64,000 nt of DNA from Flavobacteriia bacterium. Its GTDB lineage: Bacteria; Bacteroidota; Bacteroidia; Flavobacteriales_D; Crocinitomicaceae. The number at the start of each line of letters is the position of its first letter. The stretch's first letter is position 1. Shown in pieces: positions 35,198-43,529 of this stretch. The position numbers and the translations under genes are program-made. Under the pieces are notes generated by a model. It made no database searches, had not been told where the DNA came from, and saw only the letters and a list, made by a program, of their open reading frames with translations. Location of the stretch: contig JACPDW010000008.1 in assembly GCA_016183815.1 (NCBI GenBank), positions 124,001-188,000 on the forward strand. The letters are read 5' to 3'.

Positions 35198-36256
35198 CTA
35201 CAAAATCAACATGGCATCTCCGTAAGAGTAAAATCTATATTTTTCTTTTATTGCACTTTTATAAGCTTCAACCATTAACTCATGACCGCAAAAAGCGGAA
35301 ATCATCATCAATAAAGTGGAAAGAGGAGTATGAAAATTAGTTATCATCGCATCTGCGATATTAAAATCATAAGGTGGATAGATAAATTTATTTGACCAAC
35401 CACTAAATGGCTTAAGTAATCCTTCAGAAGAGACTGATGTTTCTATCGCTCGCATACTGGTTGTGCCTACAGAACACACTTTTTTCTTGTTGTCTTTTGC
35501 TTTGTTCACAAGATTTGCACATCTTTCGTCTATTATTACCTGTTCAGAATCCATTTTATGTTTAGTAAGGTCTTCAACCTCAACTGTTCTAAAAGTTCCT
35601 AAACCTGTATGTAATGTTAATTCAGCAAAATTTATTCCTTTTATTTCAAGACGTTTCATTAATTCCCTAGAAAAATGTAAACCTGCTGTAGGTGCGGCAA
35701 CAGCACCTTCGTGTTTTGCATAGATAGTTTGGTATCTAAATTCATCTTCAGGATTGACTTCTCTTTTGATGTATTTTGGAAGAGGTGTTTCTCCAAGGTC
35801 TGTGATTTTTTGTTTAAACTCTTCGTATGTCCCATCGTATAAAAATCGAATAGTTCTACCTCTAGAAGTTGTATTATCAATTACCTCAGCTACTAAAGAT
35901 TCATCATCCCCAAAATAAAGTTTATTTCCAATTCGAATTTTTCTGGCTGGATCTACTAAAACATCCCACAAAAGACTTTCTCTATTTAATTCTCTTAGTA
36001 AAAAAACTTCAATTCTAGCACCCGTTTTTTCTTTATTACCGTATAACCTAGCTGGAAAAACTCTTGTGTTGTTCATTATCATTACATCACCTTCAGCAAA
36101 ATAGTTGATTATATCTTTAAAGATTTTATGTTCAATTTTACCTGTGCTACGGTGTAAGACCATTAATCTTGATTCGTCTCTATTTTCTTGTGGATGTTCA
36201 GCAATCAAATCGCTTGGAAGTTCGAAGTCAAACTCCGATAGTTTCATTTTACTCAT
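35198..36256 (-). CDS. queA: tRNA preQ1(34) S-adenosylmethionine ribosyltransferase-isomerase
   Basis: QueA transfers the ribose of SAM to preQ1 in tRNA to give epoxyqueuosine. The 352-residue protein has the family's opening [29 protein letters not shown], the mid-region [23 protein letters not shown], and [20 protein letters not shown] near the C-terminus, all hallmark QueA sequences. Either the ATG at 36256 or the one three codons later could be the start. It lies downstream of gltA on the same strand with a 90-base gap. Confidence 0.95.
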   Translation of the reverse strand: MSKMKLSEFDFELPSDLIAEHPQENRDESRLMVLHRSTGKIEHKIFKDIINYFAEGDVMIMNNTRVFPARLYGNKEKTGARIEVFLLRELNRESLLWDVLVDPARKIRIGNKLYFGDDESLVAEVIDNTTSRGRTIRFLYDGTYEEFKQKITDLGETPLPKYIKREVNPEDEFRYQTIYAKHEGAVAAPTAGLHFSRELMKRLEIKGINFAELTLHTGLGTFRTVEVEDLTKHKMDSEQVIIDERCANLVNKAKDNKKKVCSVGTTSMRAIETSVSSEGLLKPFSGWSNKFIYPPYDFNIADAMITNFHTPLSTLLMMISAFCGHELMVEAYKSAIKEKYRFYSYGDAMLIL

Positions 36257-36346
36257 TTCTATATAAAAAAGGAGTGCAAAGATACGAAATCAAAAGCCGT
36301 TTGTCAAGTGAAATGAGAAAAAATAAAATAATCTGTGAAGAAAGAA

Positions 36347-37633
36347 CTATCTTTGATCTATTGGAATATAATCTCTATTAACAATTCCAGTATAAATTTG
36401 CCGAGGACGACCAATAGGTTCATTGTTTTCAGTCATTTCTTTCCATTGAGCAATCCAACCTGGAAGTCTTCCTAAAGCAAACATTACTGTAAACATTTCA
36501 GTAGGAATTCCAAGAGCTTTGTATATAATTCCAGAGTAAAAATCCACGTTAGGATAAAGGTTACGTGATTTAAAATAATCGTCTTCAAGAGCAACCTTTT
36601 CTAATTTTTTAGCAATTTCTAATAAAGGGTCGTTAATTTTTAGTTTTTCTAAGACATCATCACAAGCTTTTTTAATGATAGTGGCACGAGGGTCAAAATT
36701 TTTGTACACTCTGTGACCAAATCCCATCAATCTAAATGAATCGTCTTTATCTTTTGCTTTTAGTACCCATTTGTCAACATCTCCACCATCGTTGTGAATT
36801 TTCTCTAGCATTTCTATTACAGCTTGGTTAGCACCTCCGTGAAGTGGACCCCATAATGCTGCAATTCCCGCAGCAATAGTTGCATAAAGATTTGCTTGAG
36901 AAGAACCAACTATTCTAACAGTAGAAGTAGAGCAATTTTGTTCGTGATCAGCATGTAAAATCAATAATTTATTTAAAGCATCGACAACTACAGGATCTAC
37001 TTTGTAATCCGCTGTTGGTAATGCAAACATCATATATAAAAAGTTTTTACAATAATCATAATCATTTTTTGGATAAATAAAAGGATGACGCATTGCATTT
37101 TTATAGGCCCAAGCTGCTAATGTTGGTGCTTTTCCTAATAATCTCAAAATAGTTAAATTTTTTGCTTCAGGACTTCTATTTGGATCTAATGATTCAGGAT
37201 AAAAAGTAGATAAAGAACAAATAATTGAAGAAAGAACTCCCATTGGATGAGCTTTTGCTGGGTAAGCTTCAAAAAATTGTTTAACATCTTCATGTACTAG
37301 TGTATGATTAGTAATATCTGCCTGAAAACTTTCTAATTGTGTTTTATTTGGTAAATCACCGTAAATTAAAAGATATGCAACTTCTAAAAAAGAAGCTTTT
37401 TCAGCCAATTGTTCAATAGGATATCCTCTATATTTCAAAATTCCTTTTTCACCATCTAAAAAAGTAATGGCACTTTTGGTTGCTCCTGTGTTTTTATATC
37501 CAGTATCTAATGTAACGTATCCAGTAACTGCTCTTAAATTTCCTATATCGATAGCTTTTTCATTTTCTGTCCCTTCAAAAACGGGAAATTCATAGGATTT
37601 TCCTTCTAACTCAATTTTGGCAATTTCACTCAT
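36347..37633 (-). CDS. gltA: Citrate synthase
   Basis: GltA condenses acetyl-CoA with oxaloacetate, the first step of the TCA cycle. The 428-residue protein is of the hexameric Gram-negative type, with the catalytic motifs GPLHGGANQAV (His), MGFGHRVYKNFDPRA (His) and YPNVDFYSG (Asp), and the start SYEFPVFEGTENEKAIDI. The length is standard. Its upstream region (37634 onward) is long and marks the start of the second accessory region; no convincing promoter box lies close to the ATG. Confidence 0.96.
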   Translation of the reverse strand: MSEIAKIELEGKSYEFPVFEGTENEKAIDIGNLRAVTGYVTLDTGYKNTGATKSAITFLDGEKGILKYRGYPIEQLAEKASFLEVAYLLIYGDLPNKTQLESFQADITNHTLVHEDVKQFFEAYPAKAHPMGVLSSIICSLSTFYPESLDPNRSPEAKNLTILRLLGKAPTLAAWAYKNAMRHPFIYPKNDYDYCKNFLYMMFALPTADYKVDPVVVDALNKLLILHADHEQNCSTSTVRIVGSSQANLYATIAAGIAALWGPLHGGANQAVIEMLEKIHNDGGDVDKWVLKAKDKDDSFRLMGFGHRVYKNFDPRATIIKKACDDVLEKLKINDPLLEIAKKLEKVALEDDYFKSRNLYPNVDFYSGIIYKALGIPTEMFTVMFALGRLPGWIAQWKEMTENNEPIGRPRQIYTGIVNRDYIPIDQR

Positions 37634-38073
37634 TTATCTTTGATAATTTATAGTTTTTTTTAATGCAATAAAAGTACTACTATTTTTATTCATAAAAGCA
37701 AAATTCAAAATATTTTTTATTTTTTTTTTAACTATGAAATGTTAATACATCTAATAAATTGATTTAAATGCTACGAATTTTTTTAAAACTTTATTAATCA
37801 ATTATTAAAATTTTAACTAAATAAAAACAAAAATTTTTTGTATAAATTTTTTTTGAATATGCACAAACGTACTACTAATAATACAAATTTATATAAATTG
37901 GAATTTTTTTATTTTGAGATGCTGAAGTAAAAAAACATTGTTTAATACCATATACATATTCTATATTAACCAATTTAATTGGTCTATTTTCATATTGAAT
38001 CGGCATTTTATAATTTTATTTTTTGGCTAAATGATAATTGTAATTAGTATAATTTTCACAATAAGTAAGGACA

Positions 38074-38111
38074 AATTTTCAACTAATAATTTATATTGCA
38101 CTCTATCTTGT
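38074..38111. repeat. 38-bp dispersed repeat, copy 2
   Basis: Exact copy, in the same orientation, of 974-1011. Confidence 0.85.
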
Positions 38112-38187
38112 ATCTCATTTATTTTATTTACAATTTATTGTTTAGCATTTAAATCAGTTGAAAATCAGACCCGAATTTTCAAAAATC

Positions 38188-38217
38188 AAATCCGTGAAAA
38201 TCCGTGAAATTCGTGGC
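38188..38217. repeat. 10-bp-period repeat, three units
   Basis: AAATCCGTGA, AAATCCGTGA and the diverged AATTCGTGGC follow head to tail. The 10-bp spacing equals one helical turn. Variants of this CCGTG-rich string are familiar from Bacteroidota intergenic regions, which is recollection rather than a search result. Confidence 0.6.
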
Positions 38218-38311
38218 TTAATTTTTTAGTAAAAGTAAAGAATGTCCATAGAAAATGGCTCAGTTCAACTTGGTTTTATACATTATTTTTGCCTTATACT
38301 ATTTTTGTGCA

Positions 38312-38359
38312 ATTTTGAAAAATTCAAGATTTTCACTTAACTTGTACAAAAACAATGAA
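38312..38359 (+). promoter_or_regulatory. Degenerate copy of a promoter-leader module
   Basis: Aligned without gaps to 38821-38868, 41 of 48 bases are identical, including an 18-base block TTGTACAAAAACAATGAA. Here the -33 TTTG (38314-38317) is kept but the -7 box reads TTAACTTG with two mismatches, so this copy is probably inactive. Confidence 0.55.
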
Positions 38360-38486
38360 AAAAACGCTAATGAGTTGGAAGCAACTTCAGTGACGAGAGC
38401 ACAACCAATGACAAAAAGAAAAGTTTTAAATTCGCTTTCTTTCAAACTTATTACTTAAAGAGAATTTTTCGCTCAAAAATCGTGAA

Positions 38487-38711
38487 ATGCACTTACTTTT
38501 TGACACTGTAAAACCACAAATTGACACTGTAAATGACACTGTATTTTTATTGATCAAGCAAGACAAGAATATAACGGCTAAAGAAATTTGTGAACGCTTA
38601 AAAATGAGTTTAAGCACTGTAAAACGTATAATTAAAGTACTTAGAAAAAACGGCAAAATAGAACGCATTGGTAGTGATAAAACAGGATATTGGAGAATTG
38701 ACTTGACATAA
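38487..38711 (+). pseudogene. Winged-helix remnant of an AlbA_2-type protein
   Basis: The 74-residue frame begins with a repetitive DTVKPQIDTVNDTV segment and continues with a winged helix-turn-helix (DKNITAKEICERLKMSLSTV, then KTGYWRI). This is the C-terminal layout of AlbA_2/RecG-like ATP-binding proteins, in which a repetitive linker leads into a wHTH; the DNA-binding and ATPase parts are absent. It is most likely a decayed gene end. A small free-standing regulator cannot be excluded, because the frame is intact and has an ATG. The second accessory region thus contains a remnant of the same kind as the pseudogene at 3456-3999. Confidence 0.55.
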
Positions 38712-38822
38712 TGTTAATATTATCACAAAAAATAGATTTACATATTTTAAATTATTAAGATGTGAAAAAAAATAAAAAAAAGTTAAGTGATTATTAGGAC
38801 AAGACATTATTTTTTTTGCTAT

Positions 38823-38853
38823 TTTGAAAATTTTATGATTTTTGCTAAATTTG
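38823..38853 (+). promoter_or_regulatory. Promoter of the orphan gene at 38919 (intact copy of the module)
   Basis: TTTG (38823-38826), 19 bases, then TAAATTTG (38846-38853): a full match to TTTG-N19-TAnnTTTG. The start codon is 66 bases after the -7 box, leaving a leader of about 55-60 bases that begins with the conserved 18-base block. Confidence 0.7.
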
Positions 38854-38918
38854 TACAAAAACAATGAATATAATGTCGATGAGATGTTAGAAATGTTATT
38901 AAAAATCCGCAAAACCAT

Positions 38919-40415
38919 ATGAACCAAGAAAATATCTTAAACGGAATTAAACTGAGAAGTTTATTCGACTCATTCAGTCACGAATTCAAATCATCAACTG
39001 TTGAAAATAAAATTTTGACTTTGTCTGCATTGAATCATTTTGGATTTTTGAAAAAAATTATCAAAGAATACGAAAAAAATTACAAAGAAAATGGACGAAA
39101 TGACATTGTAAAAGAGATTAACACAACTTTGTGTTTTTATATTACAACATTAAATCCTAAAAATGTTCAAGATAAAGAAAAACTAAATAAAATTATAGTA
39201 GTTCTTGAAAATGAACTTAAAATTTTTTCTGATAAAAATTTCTCGAAAGAAAAATTCATAAACGCTTTTCTTGATAATAATGAAGAAGAATATAAAAAAC
39301 AAAAGAATTTTTTTAAAATAGACCTTAATAAAGATTTAACTTCTGCTCTAAATCAAAGAGATGAAGATGAGTGCAAAGAATTTCAAGAGCAATATTTTCA
39401 TTTGTATAAATTTCTAAAACACAATTTAATATCAAATTATCGTTTGAATAATTTTATTGGATTTATGATTGATATGGGTTTTGACTATCAAAGTGAATAT
39501 GTTGTAAGGTATTTTCTTCAAAATCCTTCCAAAGAGAATTATTTTGAAGCAATAAAATACTCAATCGACATATTATTTTTCGGGAAGGAACCCTATCATA
39601 AGTTTGTCTTGTTTAGAAACAATTTTGGACATTCTGAACAGATTAAAAAATTCTACAACAATGATGAAACTGCAATACATTTAGATACTGAAAAAGATTT
39701 TGAAGATTGGGAAAAATATATAAAAGGAGAAAATCCTAAACAACAATATATACAACGTTGGAAATCTTTAACTGACTTGAATAGCAAACAAGATGTAATC
39801 ATCATTTCAAGTTTTCAAGGAATTGGTTACAAAATTGGCAAAATAAAAAAGGGGGCAAAATTCGAAAAAATAGTAAACGGAACATCCGTTTATTATCTTT
39901 TCAAATTAGAAAATGCAAAAGCAATAAATTTGGATTTATACCAATTTGTTCAAACAATTTTGCCCGCAAATGTTACTTTAAGTAATGTAAACAGAAAAAA
40001 TTATTCCTTAAGAAAAATATTTCCCGGTGTTGTTTGCAATGTTTCAAACTTTGAAATGGACGATATAGCAATTGAAATTCTTGTTGCAGAATGGTTGAGA
40101 AGCAAATATGCACCAAAAAAATACAAAATAAAATTTCAAATTCTAAAGACCGGTGGAAATAAGAAAGACATTGACATTTCTGGTATTACAGAAAATGACG
40201 AAAATTTAATCGTTCAAGTTTCGAATACCGAAAATTTAGGAACAATAAAGAATAAAATAGCAAAAATGGAAAAATACGATGATTGCAAGAAAATTTTCTT
40301 TTTCAACATTCAAAGTCAAGAAATTAATGGACACAAAATTATTGATATAAAAAACGTAATTGAAGATTTTAAAAAAGACAAATATTATGATAAATTATTG
40401 AGAGAATTAACCTAA
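38919..40415 (+). CDS. Unknown accessory protein with possible C-terminal PD-(D/E)xK nuclease domain
   Basis: The 498-residue protein has no signal peptide or membrane segment. The N-terminal ~250 residues are helical and charged (HFGFLKKIIKEYEKNY, FQEQYFHLYKFLKHN) and not recognised. A small domain around residues 280-330 has SSFQGIGYKIGKIKKG. The C-terminal ~130 residues look like a restriction-endonuclease fold: a helix EILVAEWLRSKYA, a Gly-rich turn TGGNKKDIDISG (Asp417, Asp419) and a strand ending LIVQVSN (Gln433), like the D-x(n)-QxS/QxK variant of PD-(D/E)xK nucleases. This would suit a DNA-cutting defence effector, but the call is by eye. It stands alone behind its own promoter in the accessory region. 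Confidence 0.6.
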   Translation: MNQENILNGIKLRSLFDSFSHEFKSSTVENKILTLSALNHFGFLKKIIKEYEKNYKENGRNDIVKEINTTLCFYITTLNPKNVQDKEKLNKIIVVLENELKIFSDKNFSKEKFINAFLDNNEEEYKKQKNFFKIDLNKDLTSALNQRDEDECKEFQEQYFHLYKFLKHNLISNYRLNNFIGFMIDMGFDYQSEYVVRYFLQNPSKENYFEAIKYSIDILFFGKEPYHKFVLFRNNFGHSEQIKKFYNNDETAIHLDTEKDFEDWEKYIKGENPKQQYIQRWKSLTDLNSKQDVIIISSFQGIGYKIGKIKKGAKFEKIVNGTSVYYLFKLENAKAINLDLYQFVQTILPANVTLSNVNRKNYSLRKIFPGVVCNVSNFEMDDIAIEILVAEWLRSKYAPKKYKIKFQILKTGGNKKDIDISGITENDENLIVQVSNTENLGTIKNKIAKMEKYDDCKKIFFFNIQSQEINGHKIIDIKNVIEDFKKDKYYDKLLRELT

Positions 40416-40603
40416 ATAAACCACAACTCATAAACTTTTATCCAATTATTTACAAAAGCTTAAAAAAACAAAATGTATTTTAAATTTGTAAAAAATTTTG
40501 AATGATTATTATTAAATAATAAGCTATTTGTTTAAATGAAACATATTATCACCTGTATTATAGTTAAAAAAAAATGTAACTATTAATAAACTTAATTTTC
40601 CTT

Positions 40604-41059
40604 TTGCAAACACTTAATTTTGAATCGGTTCACTTAAAAATAAAGGCACAACAACAATCTTTTCAAGTTTGGTGTCTTGTCAGGAAAAAGTATATTATTT
40701 TGACTCCAGAAGAATGGGTTCGTCAACATTTAATACATTATTTGATTGATTACAAACATTATCCTATGTCTTGGATGACTTGTGAGATGCCAATTAAATT
40801 GGAAAATTTATCCAAAAAACGTTGTGATGTACTGATTCTAAATGCTGATTTATCTGTGCATACCTTAATAGAATGTAAAGCTACCTCTGTCAAATTAAAT
40901 CAAAATCATGTAAATCAGTTAATGCAATACAATCGAAAGGTTAATGCGAAAAGAATTATTTTAACTAATGGTTTGCAACATGAAATATTTGAAATTGATT
41001 ACAATAATCAAAAAGTGGATAAACTGTTAGAATTTCCTGAATGGGGAAAAAATCAATAA
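40604..41059 (+). CDS. HsdR N-terminal-domain protein (PD-(D/E)xK-like), conserved in Bacteroidota
   Basis: The 151-residue protein starts with TTG (no in-frame ATG fits) and opens MQTLNF, as do its relatives. It matches the stand-alone HSDR_N_2 family: KYIILTPEEWVRQHLIHYLI, KRCDVLILNADLSVHTLIECKA (Asp and Glu-Cys-Lys of a PD-(D/E)xK site), and IILTNGLQHEIFEID. Such genes are part of the Bacteroidota core genome, not of a restriction system; their role is unknown but may be DNA-related. It marks the right edge of accessory region 2 and converges on the anti-sigma gene with a 7-base overlap. Confidence 0.82.
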   Translation: MQTLNFESVHLKIKAQQQSFQVWCLVRKKYIILTPEEWVRQHLIHYLIDYKHYPMSWMTCEMPIKLENLSKKRCDVLILNADLSVHTLIECKATSVKLNQNHVNQLMQYNRKVNAKRIILTNGLQHEIFEIDYNNQKVDKLLEFPEWGKNQ

Positions 41060-41838
41060 CAAGCTTTTAAATATTTTAATAAATTACTATTGTTTTTTAC
41101 AGAATACATTTTATTTTCTAAAATATCGTCTTTATCAATTTTTGCTCCTTCTTCTTTTTTATATATTCCGTCAGGATGTTTAAAAGTATCTACTGCGGCT
41201 CCCATTGTACTTTCCGCTGGAATTACACTTTGTGGATTATAATCTTTTTCCTCATAAGAAAGTACATCTTCTATTTGTTCAGCTACTGGTGCTGGAGGGA
41301 AGCTAATGAATTCTTCTTTTTCTGCCATTGTTAGATTCAATGTTTCTTCACTTGTATCCTTAGTATTGATGTTGTCATCGGTGTGATTAGTTTTTGAAGT
41401 TTCAGATTTTTTTTCGAGTGAAGTTGTTTCTTCTTTTTGAATTTTTTCGTTCGAAGCTGTTTGAATTATTGGTTCGTTTTTAATTGGTACAAACGGTAAA
41501 ATCGTTAAAATGATGATTAAAACAGCGGCAATCTTCAGAGCATTTTGTTGAGTCCATTTTTTATTATCGTTCCACAAAAAAAGTAATGAGGAATTATACC
41601 AAAGATTTCCTTTAGCTTGTTTTTGATTGTCAATTAATTGGTCTAATTGGATTTTAATGTCGGGAGAAAGTGTAAGCTCATTTTGTTTTTTTTGCATATT
41701 CTTCGCAGATTTTAATACCTGTTGAACAGCAAAAAATTCTTGTTCATTGGTGAATAAAGAATCTGCTTCTTCCTTTTCAGAATTAGTCAAATCATCTAAT
41801 TGATTGTCTAATATTTTTTGATATATGTCCTTTTTCAT
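41053..41838 (-). CDS. Putative anti-sigma factor
   Basis: The 261-residue protein follows the ECF sigma gene after one base. Residues 1-85 are a charged helical domain (ILDNQLDDLTNSEKEEADSL), in the place of an anti-sigma domain. One membrane helix lies near residues 100-120 (ALKIAAVLIIILTILPFV), and the rest is an acidic, low-complexity periplasmic part. The membrane topology and operon position fit an anti-sigma factor that holds the sigma factor at the membrane; no zinc HxxxC site is seen, so this is inference from context. Confidence 0.6.
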   Translation of the reverse strand: MKKDIYQKILDNQLDDLTNSEKEEADSLFTNEQEFFAVQQVLKSAKNMQKKQNELTLSPDIKIQLDQLIDNQKQAKGNLWYNSSLLFLWNDNKKWTQQNALKIAAVLIIILTILPFVPIKNEPIIQTASNEKIQKEETTSLEKKSETSKTNHTDDNINTKDTSEETLNLTMAEKEEFISFPPAPVAEQIEDVLSYEEKDYNPQSVIPAESTMGAAVDTFKHPDGIYKKEEGAKIDKDDILENKMYSVKNNSNLLKYLKACY

Positions 41839-41839
41839 A

Positions 41840-42433
41840 TTATTCGTGATACGTTTCTTGAAACATTTTTAATTTTTCTGCTAAAGTTTTTGTTGCATAA
41901 AACAATCGTGATTTAACGGTTCCTTCATTGATTTCCATAAAATCAGCAATTTCTTTAATAGACAAACCGTCTAAATGCCTTAATTCAAATACTTCTTTAT
42001 GTTTATCGTCTAATAAATTCAACTCTTTTTCAAATAAACGGCTAAAATCTTGTTCTTGTGTTAGGATAGTTAAATTTTTCTTTTGGTCAGCTATAAGATG
42101 TTGAACATCTTCCACATAATATTGAGTATTTTTTCTTACAGATTGTTTTTTATACTCATTTTTGCACATATTATTAGCCACAGCATAAATCCAAGTTTTA
42201 AAATTTCGATTACGATCAAAAAGTTGGTTTTGTTGAATAATTTTGGTAAATAAATCTTGAACAAAATCTTCTGCTTTTTCGTGATCGTTCCATAATAAAC
42301 GTTTAAAATAAATTAACATCGGCTTTGAATAGCGTTCATACAATTCAGTAAAAGCACTTTTATTCAATTTAGAAATCATTTCCATGAGTTCTTCATCAGA
42401 ATAATTTTTATATGTCTTTTTATTCCAAATCAT
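41840..42433 (-). CDS. ECF-type RNA polymerase sigma factor
   Basis: The 197-residue protein has the two sigma-70 domains of extracytoplasmic-function factors. Region 2 covers about residues 20-95 (FTELYERYSKPMLIYFKR, KAEDFVQDLFTKI, FKTWIYAVANNMCKNEY). Region 4 has a helix-turn-helix near the C-terminus (LDGLSIKEIADFMEINEGTV, then KSRLFYATKTL). It should direct transcription in response to an envelope signal. It sits between the unknown secreted protein gene (5-base gap) and the putative anti-sigma gene (1-base gap), making a three-gene operon. Confidence 0.9.
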   Translation of the reverse strand: MIWNKKTYKNYSDEELMEMISKLNKSAFTELYERYSKPMLIYFKRLLWNDHEKAEDFVQDLFTKIIQQNQLFDRNRNFKTWIYAVANNMCKNEYKKQSVRKNTQYYVEDVQHLIADQKKNLTILTQEQDFSRLFEKELNLLDDKHKEVFELRHLDGLSIKEIADFMEINEGTVKSRLFYATKTLAEKLKMFQETYHE

Positions 42434-42438
42434 TGATT

Positions 42439-43485
42439 TTAATCACATTGAATTTTTATTTTTTCAATTATTTCATTTATTTTTTGCACTTTTTCGTTTT
42501 GATTTTGATTTGAGTATTCCTCTGATAGGAGAATTAAAAATGGTAGATAGTTTGAAGAGATTTTTTTTGTTTTAGTTTTGTTGAAATAATAAAAATCTTT
42601 GTCTTTTATTAAGATATCATATATATTTTTATTACTAAAACTTGAATTTTGTGTTGCAATACTCAATCCTTTAAAATACCAGTTTGAATTGAGTTTTTCA
42701 ATATAATTAGTGGGTACGGTTAAACTTATTTGAATACTTTTATTCGAATTATTTTGCATCATTTCTTTAAAAAATTGTGTATCCACGACTTTTTGATTTG
42801 GAATATTTAAGCCTTCCCCTCTCCATTTTTGTTTGTAATCTTCATTTCTTAGTAAATCTAAAGAAATTAACTTTACATCTTTTCTTAATTGTAACACATC
42901 TTGGACATACAGTAAAGGTAAAAAATCGTCTTTTCCATGAATTAATAAATAAGCCGATTGTTCAACTGAATAAAGCAAGTGTTTTGCATATTTAATTAAC
43001 TCATCATCAATTAATTGATTATTGTATAATAATTGTAAGTGTTCTATTTTTTTCTCTTTATTTGGATAAATTACGTAGTGATAAACAAAATAATAATCGA
43101 GTTCTTTTACTTTTGGATTTAATTTTTTGGCATTTATCAAATGTGAAAAATAGTCTTTAGAAAAATCAGAAAAAACATAAGAATAAAAAGAATATTCATA
43201 AGTTTGATTGTCTTTTAAATCCTCAATAAGTGGTTCTATTTCACTTTTTTGAGCTGGGCTGAGGTTCTTTTGATTGTTTTGATATTGTGTGTTTCTATAA
43301 ATGCTATTCAAATCTGAATTTTTGGTAGCTCCTTTTGTTTTATTTTTTTTGTTTGTATTTACTTTTTCTTCTCTAACAGGAAACAGTGTAGAATCTTGGA
43401 TATTAGGACTTTTAATCTCTTGATTTTGAGAGTAAATCAGTGGGGAAAAAAGGATGATAAAGAATAAGAGTTGTGCAATTTTCAT
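42439..43485 (-). CDS. Secreted protein of unknown function, first gene of the sigma operon
   Basis: The 348-residue protein has a signal peptide (IAQLLFFIILFSPLIYSQ) and a mature part that starts with a charged, low-complexity linker (NTNKKNKTKGATKNS) and continues with helical segments (YSFYSYVFSDFSKDYFSHLI, EHLQLLYNNQLIDDELIKY), somewhat like TPR-type repeats. No family is recognised. As first gene in the operon with an ECF sigma factor and a putative anti-sigma, it could take part in the envelope signal that controls them; this is inference from position. Confidence 0.72.
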   Translation of the reverse strand: MKIAQLLFFIILFSPLIYSQNQEIKSPNIQDSTLFPVREEKVNTNKKNKTKGATKNSDLNSIYRNTQYQNNQKNLSPAQKSEIEPLIEDLKDNQTYEYSFYSYVFSDFSKDYFSHLINAKKLNPKVKELDYYFVYHYVIYPNKEKKIEHLQLLYNNQLIDDELIKYAKHLLYSVEQSAYLLIHGKDDFLPLLYVQDVLQLRKDVKLISLDLLRNEDYKQKWRGEGLNIPNQKVVDTQFFKEMMQNNSNKSIQISLTVPTNYIEKLNSNWYFKGLSIATQNSSFSNKNIYDILIKDKDFYYFNKTKTKKISSNYLPFLILLSEEYSNQNQNEKVQKINEIIEKIKIQCD

Positions 43486-43529
43486 TTTCTTTTTTTATTA
43501 GATACAACTAAATTAAAAAAAAGTTCATT

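Larger units (their letters stand above)
37634..38486. other. Long noncoding stretch with repeats at the left edge of accessory region 2
   Basis: No convincing gene is seen in these 850 bases, which are very AT-rich to about 38070. They contain the second copy of the 38-bp dispersed repeat, a 10-bp-period repeat and the first copy of a promoter-leader module, in that order. A 67-codon plus-strand frame at 38255 only overlaps the module and has no protein-like features. Confidence 0.6.

Noticed and set aside
38255-38458. A 67-codon plus-strand frame (MAQFNLVLYII...)
   Set aside because: It covers the degraded promoter-leader module; its hydrophobic start is due to AT-rich DNA and it has no counterpart in the intact copy of the module.
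40604-41059. HsdR_N-like gene as part of a type I restriction system
   Set aside because: It is a stand-alone 151-residue protein of a type conserved across Bacteroidota next to housekeeping genes. No HsdM or HsdS adjoins it.
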